From the NCBI GenBank assembly GCA_013146195.2, contig CM028381.1, positions 99,299,002 to 99,363,001 of the forward strand: a stretch of DNA of 64,000 nucleotides. Reading direction: 5' to 3'. The DNA comes from Codonopsis lanceolata (taxonomy: Eukaryota; Streptophyta; Magnoliopsida; Asterales; Campanulaceae). The translations under genes were made by a program, and so were the position numbers. The notes below the pieces were generated by a model. The model ran no database searches. It was not told where the DNA came from and was given only the letters and a program-made list of their open reading frames with translations. This document shows positions 24,761 through 36,226 of this stretch, piece by piece. The stretch's first letter is position 1, and each line of letters begins with the position of its first letter.

Positions 24761-24960
24761 TATCTGCTTAAAAACCACGATAACCTGCTATAACGACTAA
24801 ATATGTCTAGGATATGGAGTTTGGTTAGCATTATAACTATAACTAGTTGCATTTCTTTCCTATTATAATTAAACGAAATTGGAGAGTCTATTGTTTATCA
24901 ACAATGTTCGTCTACTTAGTAAGCCTCGGGTTACCCGTAGACCCCATCGTTGAGGGGCTC

Positions 24961-25719
24961 TGTAGACACCCCCAATTTCGTACCCCTGGTATGTAACTCT
25001 GGCATGTGATATCAAGAACTGTTTAAAATTAACAAATGTCAAGTTACAGGAGTTAAAAAATTCAAAAGGCAAAGCAGGATGCGCAAAACAGTAAAATGCA
25101 AGGGCTAAAGTGTCAAAAATGGAAGCTGAATAGTGCTCTGGCGCGGCCAAAAGAGCCCTCTGGCGCGGCACCCATGAAGCATTATGACGGCGCCCAACTA
25201 ACTACAGTACACCCCGGACTTAACACATTGTGCAATTTTTACAGCGTGGTTTACAAGGAATTTGAGCACAAAGAAGGAATTTGTAATCCCCGATGAGTCC
25301 TCTCATTCAGCTATAAATAGAGAGTTCGGGCCTCACTTTTAAAGACCAAAACCCTATTTAAAATCCTCCTACCTCGAAGAGAGATAGGAGTAAAGTTACT
25401 CTAAACCCAAAAAAAGCAAAACCAACCCAAAGTGATCCCTAGCCCTTTAGTTAGACCCTATTTCCGGTCCTAAAACCTCGGAAAGAGTCGTTACTCTACG
25501 AGTAAAAAGCATTTCTTCTTTGGTTAAGACCCCGATTTCTTCTTGTTGGCTTGAATTGCATTTGGATTTGTTAGAGAGTCTGGATGTGTAGGAGAGATCA
25601 CATTAAGACCAAAATTCTATTAAGAGATGTGTTGATCCTTATGTTAGATTTATATCTGTTCAGTTCATTACATCTAGTTTTATACTTCAGTGGCTAATCG
25701 GGTTGCGTATCGATTAACG
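24961..25719 (+). mobile_element. 3' LTR of the first Tat element
   Basis: It begins TGTAGACACCCCC after the purine-rich TTGAGGGGC, as Tat LTRs usually do. It holds the GGCGCGGC module (25131-25195) and a TATA box at 25312-25319. The right end is not certain. The text at 25719-25727 (tggcaactg) resembles the start of the Tat primer binding site (tggcgactc), which would place the LTR end just before it but would then imply a 5' LTR or a tandem element. No target duplication could be checked. Confidence 0.6.
25312..25319 (+). promoter_or_regulatory. TATA box of the Tat LTR
   Basis: GCTATAAATAGAGAG, a strong plant TATA box, about 117 bp downstream of the GGCGCGGC module. Transcription would start near 25345. 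Confidence 0.7.
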
Positions 25720-25726
25720 TGGCAAC

Positions 25727-26909
25727 TGTGTATAGAACTTTTCCTAGTATAGTTTTTACAGGACTTTACAGGTTCAGCGGAAGACCTCTCCACAAGCTTT
25801 ATCGGAAGACCTGCTTAAAGCCCACAAACGGTAGACCTCGTGTCCACCTGATCTTCTATGAAGTGTCCTATCCAGCAATGACTCATTTGATTAATTCAAA
25901 CTTATCCTAATCATTATTTGAATTAATCCAAGACATTGCCTGACATATCAAGCCGCCGAAAGCAACTTTCCGAAAAGCAGGAAGATTTTTCGTCCTGAAT
26001 AGTGAAAGCAGGAAAAGCAGACTGTCTCCTACTTTCTGCAACAACTCTCAGATCTGACACCTAAAATCGCCCACCTTTTTGAAGATCTCAGAAATCATTC
26101 CCTGCTCTAGATATCTGTGAAGACGAAAATCCTTGACTGACAGCCCATGCATTTAATGCATTGTTGAAAGAGCTGTTGAAGTATTCGTCTTCTCCAACGG
26201 ATCTTTTGAAGTGCACCTGCTATAAATGCTACCATTGAAGACTGGAACAAAAGAACTGTACAGAATCATTCGAACACTTAAAGAATTGTTTTGAAACTTC
26301 ATAACTCCTAGTCTTACAGCTCAGTTCAATCAAGAGATCTTCAACAGATCTAGAAGTCCTCGTCAACAACAAGAAGCTGCTCATCAACACCTATTGTTTT
26401 TAACTTCTTGTTGTTTACATTCATTTACTATACTTCCGCACGAATTAAATATCTTGTATTTATAGATATTTAATTCCATAGACCCCAAACACAAGTCAAT
26501 ATTTTGTACATGATCCATTAGGGATATTCTTTGTAATTGATCTAGTGGAAAACATAGTGCACTATTTAAATCCAAGGTTGACTCCCTTGGTGGTGGACGT
26601 AGCACTCTTTATAGTGTGAACCATCCCAAAATATTTGTGTTATTTCTTATCTGTTTGTTTGTCATTTGATATAGTCATTACTTTGATTATCTTTATCCAT
26701 TTACAGCAGAACTTAAGTATCTTGTAAAAGGTCTACCGGTAGTCCTTATCGGTAGACCTGGAACAACTATCTTGAAGGTCTTCCGCTACTTCATTCTCTT
26801 CAATAGATTGCAAGTATCCTTCAAATAATTTACTAAAAAGTTTTAAGTGTTTAATAAGCTATTCAACCCCCCCCCTTCTAGCTTATTATTGTGCCCATTG
26901 GGACCCACA
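25727..26909 (+). mobile_element. Probable Ty1/copia-type LTR
   Basis: It has a TATA box at 26221-26228 (TATAAATG). Its end, TTCAACCCCCCCCC...TTATTATTGTGCCCATTGGGACCCACA, is in the style of plant copia LTRs. Possible start is TGTGTATAG at 25727-25729. Short GGTAGACC or GGAAGACC words recur at 25780-25840 and 26730-26790. No copia coding follows and no target duplication was found, so class and ends are tentative. Confidence 0.4.
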
Positions 26910-27784
26910 AGATGACATATAGATGTTGACTTGTTAAAATAACAAGTCGTAACTGGACGATAGTCGAAATGCGACGCGATTGAGAGTTTACTTGCGTTTC
27001 GCGTTCCTGACCTCGATTTGGTCCTAGATCTTTACATGATGATTAAATAATATGTTTAGATGTATTATACTTCTAGTTGGACGTATTTCTTAAGTCTTGT
27101 GAAGTTTCAACCCTTCAAGGATAGCAATTCTCCTTATCGCGTAGTTCGAGATTGAGCTGGGTGATCATCACGCCCTTCGGGAGTCCTTTTCTCCGATATG
27201 TTGTTCATCATCTGAGAGGCATTCAGGCCTATTCTATATCCTTTTGAAGTGTTTATAACCATGGGTTATTGCCCATCGGTTTGTGGTTTCATTCGACGTT
27301 TCGTTAGCGAGATGTTGCGCCTTGCGTCGGTTTCGCTCCGGATTGTTTCGAGAGTTGTTGTGAGGGTTCTGGACCTACTTTGAGGGTGGTTTGAGACTTG
27401 TTTTGTTTAGCTAAGAGTATGAGGACATTAATATTTGAATTATAGCTCGTTTCGAAACTTTAAGGCTTGCGGTTTCATGCGGGAACGACCGGACGTGAAC
27501 GGGGATTGCAGAAATTCACCAAGGGCTGTAAGGGGAGGATGCAGTCTCTTCATAAGGAGGCCATGCGACCGCATGGGCTTCGAGCACAGCTTGTCCCTGT
27601 TTTAGTTTTTGATGTCTATTTCCTATCCTACCCTCCTTAAACCTCTTCTAAACCCTCCCTAACACCCATACTAAATCCTAATGATGTCCTAACATATTTG
27701 GGGAGTTGATTAAGGTTTGATTACACCTAAACATCACTAATTGTACCTATTGAAATCTCATTTGTGCCCCTTTAGTTGTGGAAG

Positions 27785-27793
27785 TATAAATAG
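27785..27793 (+). promoter_or_regulatory. TATA box of the Tekay-like LTR
   Basis: TATAAATAG, 209 bp downstream of the palindrome at 27561-27576. The related solo LTR on the - strand has the same spacing (palindrome 49785, TATATAAAC at 49564-49570). Confidence 0.65.
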
Positions 27794-28683
27794 ATTAATC
27801 ATCCACCAATCCAGCCATTTCTCTTCATTTTTCCTCCTTCATTCATACATATTCAGAGAGTGAGATTTAGGGGCTTGAAGCTTTGAGCCCTAGCTTCTTC
27901 TTCCTCCGATCTACGAAGATCCAACCGTCTAATGGCCTCCAAACTGCGGATTCTTGACGTATGTGATGGGTGGAACAACTTCACCGTTCATATTTTGATT
28001 CTCTTGAGTTTTCACTCAAGCTAGGTAAGTTACCCTCTTTTGATTTTGGTTCATTGGCCCCTAGGGAAAACAATCTAAGTGCTATTTGAGGGCAATGGAC
28101 ACTTAATATGCTTTGTATGCACATTTTGGGGATTTTTGGAAGTATGAACATGTTTATATCATGAATATGATGATTTGAATGAAATTGTATGTTGTAGGAA
28201 ATGGGTTAGGCTCTATGTTTAGTTCTTGGTGAATTTTAGGGCTTGTGAATGAAGCCCGAATTATTGGAGAAATTGTTGTTAATTAAAGTGGGTGTTAATG
28301 TTAGGTTAATGAAATGGGTAAAGATTGGAACTTGATATTAAGACTAAATGGAGTTATCATGAGTTTAATAATGTGTTAAATGGACTTGGGTTGAAATCCT
28401 ACGACGATTGGATTTCACTTGTTTGATGTTGTGAAGTATATATAGCTTTCGAACGATTAATGGAGTTATGGTTATGATGAACTTTATAGATTTTTAGGCT
28501 TGGGAATCAAGCCTGGATGAGTTTTGGAACCTTGTTGTGAATGTGAATAAAATAGTAAAGTGTGGGTTGACGAAATACATAAAGAATAAAATGTAGTATT
28601 AAGACTCAACGGAGTCATCATAAGTTCAATAATGTGTTAAACGAACTTGGGACCGTCTTGGGGCTCTTGATTTTCATGCTTGC

Positions 28684-29238
28684 TTGGCTGCAACGGGTTT
28701 ATTAGATCTGGGGTATTCTGGAAGTGCTTACACTTGGTGGAATAAGAGAGAAGGTAATGCTACAATTCATGAACGGATAGACAGAATCTTATGTAATGCA
28801 GAATGGTTAGACATTTATCCGGCAACCTCTATTCAGCATCTTAACAGGACCTGCTCGGATCATTCTCCTCTTCTTACTTCTATTTCTTGTCAAGTTGTTC
28901 GGGGTCCCTCTTCATTTCGATTTATTAATGCTTGTACAGGCCATGCTTCTTTTAAAAATACGGTTGCCAATGCTTGGAATACTAATGTTGAAGGTCGTCC
29001 CATGATTCGGTTTTCTCGAAAACTTAAGATTGTTAAAGATTGCCTTAAGTTGTGGAATAAAAATACTTTTGGTAACATCTTTGATAATCTTCGCAAGGCT
29101 GAGGAAGACGTTCTTGAAAAAGAATTATTGTATGAGCTTAACGCCTCCCCTTCTAATCGAGAAGATCTCATGGCTGCCCAAGCCAATCTGCGCTCTTGTA
29201 TCTGTAATGAAGAACGCTACTGGAAGCAAAAGTCTTAA
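28684..29238 (+). pseudogene. LINE endonuclease, C-terminal half
   Basis: GLLDLGYSGSAYTWWNKREG, ERIDRILCNAEWL and CSDHSPLLTSI are the conserved C-terminal motifs of the apurinic-like endonuclease of plant L1 elements, including the SDH active-site motif. It continues into the spacer (FRFINACTGHASF...ERYWKQKS). A stop just after YWKQKS with a one-base shift to the RT frame near 29230 interrupts ORF2. Confidence 0.85.
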
Positions 29239-29245
29239 GATTAAA

Positions 29246-31279
29246 TGGTTGAAAGAAGGTCAAGGAAATTCCAAATTGTTTCATGCCACTGTCAAACAGC
29301 AACAACGCCGTCTTTTCCTCCACTCAATTCAGGATATGAATGGGCAGCTTCTTAGTTCGGATCGGGATATTAAACAAGGGGCTATAGATTACTTTTCTTC
29401 TCAGCTTCAAACTGATGGAATGGCCAATTCTGCTATCAATCATGGTATTATTCTTCGGCTCATTAAAGATGAATGGAATGACTTAATTATTTCTCATCCA
29501 TCTAGTTCAGAAATCAAGAAGGCCGTTTTCCAATTATGTGGAGATAGTGCAGCTAGTCCAGACGGGTTTTCAGGTAAATTTTATTCCCATTGTTGGGATA
29601 TTATTCAGGTGGACTTTTGTGAAGCTATTCTTGAGTTTTTTTCGGGTTTTTCTCTCCCGAAGTCTTGGTCCAGCACCTTACTTGTTGCCATCCCAAAGAT
29701 TGCCAATCCAGTTTCTTTTAAGGATCTTCGGCCCATAAGCCTCTGCAATTTCTGTAACAAAGTCATTTCAAAAATTATCTCCTCTCGTCTGGCTTCCATT
29801 CTTCCTCACATCATTTCAGAAAATCAGAGTGCCTTCACTAAAGGCCGAGTTATTCAAGGTAAAATGTGCCGAGTTATTCAAGATAACATTTTACTGGCAC
29901 ATGAGCTTATGTGTTTTTTAGGGAAGAAAGTTTCTGGTTCTAATGTCGTTCTTAAGCTTGACATGGCTAAGGCATTTGACACAGTTTCTTGGTTGTTTCT
30001 CATCTCTGTTTTAAGGCAGTTTGGATTTCATGAGATTTTTATTGACCTCATTTGGCTGCTTATTTATGATAATTGGTTCTCAATGCTCATCAATGGCAGC
30101 CCTTTCGGTTTTTTCTCCTCTTCTAGAGGCCTAAGGCAAGGCGACCCTTTATCTCCAAGTTTATTTATAATTTCAGCTGATTATTTTAGCAGGGTGCTTA
30201 ATCATTTGCAGAATCAGACTGCCTATTCTATTTATTCTTCTATTAGTGGTGCTCTTGTCATATCTCATCTCGCCTTCGCAGACGACATTATCATCTTTTG
30301 TAATGGGAGTTTGAACTCCATTAAGCTTCACAAGGCTGCTATTAAACACTATGAGGAAGTTTCTGGGCAACTTGTTAATGAGTCTAAAAGTTCTTTTTAT
30401 ATGGCCTCCTCTATTGATATGCCTCGCTCATCAGCTATCTCTAAATTGTTGGGGTTTCGCACTGGATCTCTCCCCATTTCTTATCTCGGATGCCCCCTTT
30501 ATTTTGGTCAGAAGAAGCGGTTTTATTTTGATGATCTCATTTCTAAATTACAGTCTCGTATCTCTAATTGGGCAGGCAATCTAATTAACTCGACGGGCAG
30601 AATTACTCTTATTCTCCATGTCCTTCATTCCATATCATGTTATCAACTTTCCTCTCTGGATCCTCCAGCTTCTGTTTCAAATTTCATAGACAAGATTTGC
30701 TCTAATTTCTTTTGGGGCAAAGCTGATGGCAAGAATAAGAGTCACTGGATCGCTTGGAAATCCTGTTGCAAGCCCAAGGCAGAAAGGGGTCTTGGAGTTC
30801 ATAGTATGGCTGATATTTCTAAGGCTTTTGGGGTCAAGCTTTGGTGGAGATTTCGCACTACCAAGAATCTTTGGACTTCCTTCCTTTCAGCCCGCTATTG
30901 CCGAGAGCAACATCCCTCTTTAGTTTCTTCTAAAAAAGGTTGTCATGTTTGGTCCAGAATGTTAAAAGCTCGGTCGAAGACTGAACCTCACATTTTTTGG
31001 ATAGTTGGCAAGGGTCTTTGCTCGGCCTGGTTCGATAATTGGATTTTCAATGCCCGGCTTATCAGGCCTCCGGACTGTACCAGTAACACGGTTAGCGAGC
31101 TGTTAAGTAATTCTTCGGTGCTACCTCCTTCTGATTTGGCTCTAATTAAAGACCAAAATATCTCTATCAACAATTCTGAAGATCGGCCTTTTTGGTCAGC
31201 AACTTCTACAGGTATCTTTTCCCTCTCCTCGGCTTTTGATTTGCTCCGAGACATGCAGCCCAAGTTACTTTCTTCATAG
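29246..31279 (+). pseudogene. LINE reverse transcriptase (ORF2 middle)
   Basis: A single open stretch covers all L1 RT blocks: SAASPDGFSGKFYSHCWD, LRPISLCNFCNKVISKII, SENQSAFTKGR, LKLDMAKAFDTVSW, SRGLRQGDPLSPSLFI and the catalytic HLAFADDIIIFC (about 30260-30300). The downstream phrases ISYLGCPLYFG and KICSNFFWGKADGKNKSHWIAWKSCCKPKAERGLGV are typical of plant L1. A small repeat (GRVIQGKMCRVIQDN) near 29850 looks like a short local duplication. Catalytic residues are intact, so this LINE decayed recently. Confidence 0.93.
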
Positions 31280-32294
31280 TTCATTTGGCATTAATCATTG
31301 CCAGCTCATATTAGCATATTTTTTATGGAGGCTCTTTGCCCAGAAACGTCCTTTGGATGAAGCTATTTGCAGAAAGGGTTTTTCTCTTGCTTTGCGCTGC
31401 CATTGTTGTGATGAAGGTCATTGCGAGACTTTTTTGCATGTATTCATTCTCAACAGCTTTGCTTCCTCGATCTGGCTTCACTTCCACAATCTTTTTGGCG
31501 TCCCCATTTCATCAGGCTCTATTGGTCAGAGGTGCTTCTCGTGGTGGCTTCATAATAAGGCATTACCTTTCTCTTTACTTCCCTCTATCATTCTTTGGAA
31601 CATTTGGAAAGCTCGTAACTCGGTGGTGTTTGATAATCACAAAATTTCACATTCTGTGATTATTAAAAACATCTCTTCTGACCTTCAGATTACCCTATTG
31701 GCTTCCAACTACCACATTTCGGGTCTTTTGGATCATTCCAAACTCTTATTTGGTCGTAGAAAACATGTTTTCATTCATCAAGTTGCTTGGATCAACCCTC
31801 CTTCTGGCCGCTTTAAACTTAACTCTGATGGCGCAAGCCGGGGTAACCCGGGAATTAGTGGTGGTGGTGGTCTTATCTGTGATTGTATGGGTCACTGCAT
31901 TTTTGCTTACTCTCAATTTTATGGAGATTGCTCGAATATGGTGGCTGAGCTTAAAGCTCTCTTCTATGGTATGAAATGGCTTCATGATCAGGGTTTCTAT
32001 GACGCTATCATTGAAACAGATTCGAAAGTGCTTTTCAACTGCTTCTCCAAAGGTCACAAGTTACCTTGGATCCACTCTTATATTGTCAGAGATATCCTAA
32101 AGTTCCAAACTGAGATGCGGTTCTCCTTCTCTCATTGCTTCCGAGAAGCGAACAAAGCTGCTGATAGTCTTGCTAATCTAGCATGTGATTCTCATATAGA
32201 CTCAGTTTTTGATGATTCTTTGGCTCTTCCCATCTCTCTAAGGGGGATTATTTTTTTTGATGCTTGTCATACTCCTTATATTAGAATTGCTTAA
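31280..32294 (+). pseudogene. LINE zinc-binding region and C-terminal RNase H
   Basis: After a frame slip in a T7 run near 31318 the reading resumes with LAYFLWRLFAQKRP and CHCCDEGHCETFLHVF, the zf-RVT motif of plant L1. RNase H follows: FKLNSDGASRGNPG, MVAELKALFYGMKWL, AIIETDSKVLF and EANKAADSLANLAC, with the catalytic D-E-D-D set all present. The ORF ends at 32294. C-terminal RNase H is a feature of plant L1 subclades. Confidence 0.88.
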
Positions 32295-33910
32295 TGCTTT
32301 GTATTTCTTTTCCGAGGTAAGGATCCTTTGTCCCCCCGTCCAAAGGGTAAGGCTGGTTGTCCCACTCAAGTTTGTATTTCTTATTTTCTATTAATAAATT
32401 CCCGCAGGTGCCGCCCTGCTTCGCAAAAAAAAAAGATTGGTTTATATGAAAATATGTGCATGGTTTATGAGATGTTGTAGAGCATTATGTCCTACATGAT
32501 TTAATGAGTCCGATATTAATGAACTTGGTCTCATTGGTTTGTGCAAGTAAATACCTACTTGAGCATTTTTGGTTTAAGTCCAGCTGGCGAGTTTGGTTGT
32601 AGTGTCGGCAATGAGACGATTCATTGTCTTTGGAAACAATCGCTATGAATCGTTTCATTGGTTCCCTTTCACCTCACTATTTGGCCAATAGTGGGATGTG
32701 ATCTCGAGTTATGCCATCTAGCCTGACATCGAGCTCTCATTTATCATCCTAGGTTGGATGAATGTAACGAGTACTCATTAAAGGAAAACTGATGAGTTGT
32801 GATTATTTCGGAATGAAACCCAAGGTATGATTGGTTGGGTGTTGAACCCGGGTTTTGGTTTGAGGATGAATCCCATGGTAAGTTTGGCTAGGCGTTGGAC
32901 CCGGATTTTGGGTTGTAATAATTCGATTTACGTTTCTTGTTACACATATTTAATTATGAGCATTTATATGAAAGATATTATGCTACATGGTTTATGTGAG
33001 TTTATGTGCTTTGAAAATTAAGTACATGTTTCTTGTTGGTATACTAGTATGATACCATGACTTTTATATATGCTTGTGCATTATGCCATGCTATGACATA
33101 ACATGCCATACAGTTTCATTTAGTAACTTACTGGGTCATTATGACTCACTCCGTGTTGTTGTTTTCCCTAGCGTGTGCAGTGATCCCGTTAGTACGCGCG
33201 ACGACTTCGGATAGAGATTTTAGCAGGTGGTCTTCCGGGCAATAAGCTTGGAGCTATTATTATTGTTGTTATTTATTTGTGAGACACGAATGTAAAGTTA
33301 TGTAGACTTTACTTGGGTAGATTATAGTAGTATATTATTGTTATGTATTTGGGAGCCGGCGAGTATAGCCGAGCTATTGTATCTTTTAGAAGTTAATTTC
33401 TTTGTCATTTCGAACAAGTTTGGCTCGTTTATTCGAGAATGGTGTTATTGGTATTTCTATCTCCGACAACTTTAGTCGTGAGATCTTGGTTGGTGGTTTA
33501 GCATTTGAAATATTATTGTTGTAGTTGAATTGTCCCTCCGGCATGTTATAGCCGTTGAAGGGTTGTTTATCAGGTTGGGATTTTGTTGGTTTGCCGGCCT
33601 TTGTTTGCCGATAGTTTGTTGCGCGTGTCTAATGTTGCGTCACGTGCGTCGAATTTTTGGGCCGAGAGATATACCATCTCTTGGTTGTTTTTATTTCGGA
33701 GCTTGTTAGCTCGGGTCCCATTTTTTTTTTGCTTCCGCAGGTTTTAGTTTTTATTATTTCGTATCGCCATTATGGCTTTACCTTCATGTTTCGAGTTTGA
33801 TGGCTCATCTTTTGACTCACACCATTATACTTAGTAGGTGCTTGTTTGTCTCTTAGCTTGTCCTAATGGCACGACCTTGGGATCTCGTCTTGGGATCCGG
33901 GTCGCCACGC

Positions 33911-33922
33911 TTGGTATCGAGC
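33911..33922 (+). other. Primer binding site, initiator tRNA-Met type
   Basis: TTGGTATCGAGC differs by one missing A from the usual TGGTATCAGAGC, complementary to the 3' end of initiator tRNA-Met. It sits two bases after the LTR end, which fixes the orientation as + and the LTR as 5'. Confidence 0.7.
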
Positions 33923-34640
33923 TATTGGTTAGGTATGCGGGATAGGTTCCTTGGCCTTGTTGGGGGGGGGGGTTGGTTTTGTGTGATTTATTGTATCTTA
34001 ACGTCGAGAGTTATTGTATGTTAAGATGTTTGAAACTAGAAAGGGGGTTGGCACCAGTAGAGGTGCCGGTGTTGATGAGTATAAGGTAGTATTAGTGATA
34101 TCGATGTTTGAGAATCCACCAGAGTATTGGTGGCAGACATTATGAGATTATGGTTTAATATTTAGTAATGATCACAGAGTTAGCTCATTGGAGTAGAGTA
34201 CTTAGTACCGAATGAGACTAGGGAGACTCCAAGGTTTGTGAAAGGATTAAGGATAAAATATTATAGACAATTTATTTTATTACAACTTGCGGATTATTAA
34301 GGGGCTGTGGACTGTACTTATGAGAAAAAGTTAGATATCAAGGAATGTACTTGAGAGAGGACCTCGGGAACTGTTAAGGATTATGATGTACATAGAGGGC
34401 AGCAAGCACCTCACAAAAACTGTATGGGCAAATCCGTAGTAAAGTAAACATAGTGATGCTTTTACCTATAGTCATAGATGACGAGGTGATGACTCGATGT
34501 GTAATTTTGTTTGGGAAATGAAACACCGAGTGTAGGTGGTGGCGTAATACAAGCCAATGTTTTTCTTGCGGTGGTGATCACATTAGAAAGGATTGCCTTG
34601 AGTTGAGGATTTATGAGTTTAAGAGTGCTAATGAGCGGTC
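33923..34640 (+). pseudogene. Decayed Tekay-like gag
   Basis: Many stops. Recognisable pieces are RFVKGLRIKYYRQF, ADY-GAVDC-YEKKLDIKE, the RGQQAPHKN stretch, and a zinc knuckle CFSCGGDHIRKDC at about 34557-34597, one residue shorter than CX2CX4HX4C. No protease, RT or integrase follows; the element is cut off or decayed beyond recognition after 34640. A G11 run lies at 33962-33972. Confidence 0.6.
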
Positions 34641-36226
34641 TAGTGACTCTTAATGAGATGGTGATAGACGACCTAGAGTTGAGGTTGTGTGCGCATGTGG
34701 CGGTGGGCCATTGCGGAATTTTGAAACCTATCCGAATAGGAAGGTATGTTCTCGTGTATATAGTATATCGTTGTACTATTATTGTTATTATGAGTATGTG
34801 TCTTATCGGTATCTCATGTGAATTCATACATACATTACATGGTGTATTGCAGAGTATTTGTTTATTGTTTGATTGGGGATAAAGTCCCAATGTGGTGTTG
34901 GTATGTGATATTATTTGATTTGTGAATTGCCGGTAGGTAATCACATATTGGTTGTGGATTCTTGTGTGGTCTATATATATATATAGGACTATACTGTATA
35001 AAAAGAGCATTGGGGATGAATTTATGTTACAAAGATAGTAATCGATGGTATTATGGGGTTGCAGTTTCGTAGACCTATATTAAGAGTCAGGGTGTGAATA
35101 TATGTTTATATATGTGTATATATATGAAACATGAATTGTATGATGATACTTATTGGTTTGATATGATACTTGTATATCTTATGGGGATATGTTTAATGTG
35201 GTGAATAATATAATTTTATAATATTGTCTAGGATTATTATGCGAGTAGGATACACTCGATTAGTAAGAAAGTTAAGTGTTGCGATTTATGGGTTGATTTT
35301 AGTACGCGGACAAGTATGATGTTTCACCGCGATTATTAAGGTGTTGATGTTTTGAAGACGCTTAGAATATGCGCTGATTGTAGGCTTGGTCTGGAACTTA
35401 AGATAGGTTAGAATTGTGGAGTATAGACGTTATGACTACTAGTAGCCACGTCGGTTCGTGTTGACTTCTAGTGAGTTTTCTTGGTTGTGTGTACTAGGTA
35501 CACGAGTTTTGTGGTAAATATGATTGTTGTTTGCCAAGGTAATAGACCTTGTTACTTGGCGTGATTTTATTCAATTATGTGCATTAGTTGTAGGAAACAC
35601 CTACTTGATGCATCTACATTGTAGTACATTAAATTCTCATTTCATAATTATTATCTCCTGCTCATTCATTTCATTAGCATAGGAGACTGTTTAAAGGATG
35701 CTTAAGATTTACTCATAACCCTTCGCATCCTTGCAATGAAAGCTTTTGAAATCCAATTTAGCGGGTACCCTAAATTGCTGATCAAAAGAGGTTCGTTGTT
35801 GGACTAGGATTGGAATGAGTTAGGGTAGAAATTGACTATACCCGTTACCAAATGGAATGGACAGAAATGGAAAGAATTTTCAAAACATTTCATTGTTGTG
35901 CTCTTATGTGTTCTTACCCGCGATAGGGAGATCGCGAGTATGATTTACATGGCTTGAAATGTCAACTTGATTGCCTCTAATTTGGTTGAGAATTGCTCTA
36001 TAGGCAATTATTACTTCTTGTAACGTAAGATCTTTTATGCGCGAATTTCATGGTGTGCCCCGGGACAAATAGTTTCAGTAGTTAAATGTTTATGGTATGC
36101 TTGAACTTATTTTCATGTTAAACTTTGGGGTTTGTGTACAAGATTGGTTAGTGTTGTTTGCATGTGTTTTCGCGACTCGAATATGAGTCATATTATTTCC
36201 AATCTGAAGAGTTTAGTGTTGTTGTG
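34641..36226. other. Unassigned AT-rich segment
   Basis: About 1.6 kb without a gene, LTR end or repeat I can name. It may be decayed Tekay pol or another degenerate LTR. A short TA run lies at 34974-34985. Open readings here (such as 34462-35010 on - and 34613-34882 on +) are not supported. Confidence 0.5.

Larger units (their letters stand above)
28672..32434 (+). mobile_element. 5'-truncated L1-type LINE with poly(A)
   Basis: It contains the second half of the endonuclease, then reverse transcriptase, a zinc-knuckle-like region and RNase H, ending in ten A's at 32425-32434. Flanks belong to the Tekay-like LTR on both sides. The first ORF and the N-terminal half of the endonuclease are missing, as usual for 5' truncation. 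I could not fix a target duplication: 5' ...CTTGATTTT and 3' GATTGGTTT share only a short word. Confidence 0.9.
26930..33909 (+). mobile_element. Tekay/Del-like 5' LTR (about 3.2 kb), split by a LINE
   Basis: The right end, TTGGGATCCGGGTCGCCACG, is followed at once by a primer-site-like TTGGTATCGAGC, so this is a 5' LTR. The part before the LINE has a CCATGCG-AC-CGCATGG palindrome (27561-27576) and a TATA box (27785). The part after it has the conserved hairpin block (32670-32700) and the GGCACGACCTTGGG... end shared with the solo LTRs at 15166 and 47464. The left end is not defined; no TGTRA start was found and the copia-like LTR abuts. An internal duplication of about 240 bp lies at 28204-28440 and 28490-28680. 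Confidence 0.75.

Noticed and set aside
31746..32057. Readings overlapping LINE RNase H in other frames
   Set aside because: Shadows of the RNase H frame, which carries all catalytic residues.
28660..32445. Target duplication of the LINE
   Set aside because: Only a 4-base GATT is shared across the flanks; too short to assert in AT-rich sequence.
33911..33922. tRNA-like text
   Set aside because: Only a primer binding site; no cloverleaf around it. The same holds for 37529-37540.
34462..35010. 182-codon open reading on the - strand
   Set aside because: Lies across decayed gag and AT-rich sequence; no motif and no homologue I recognise.
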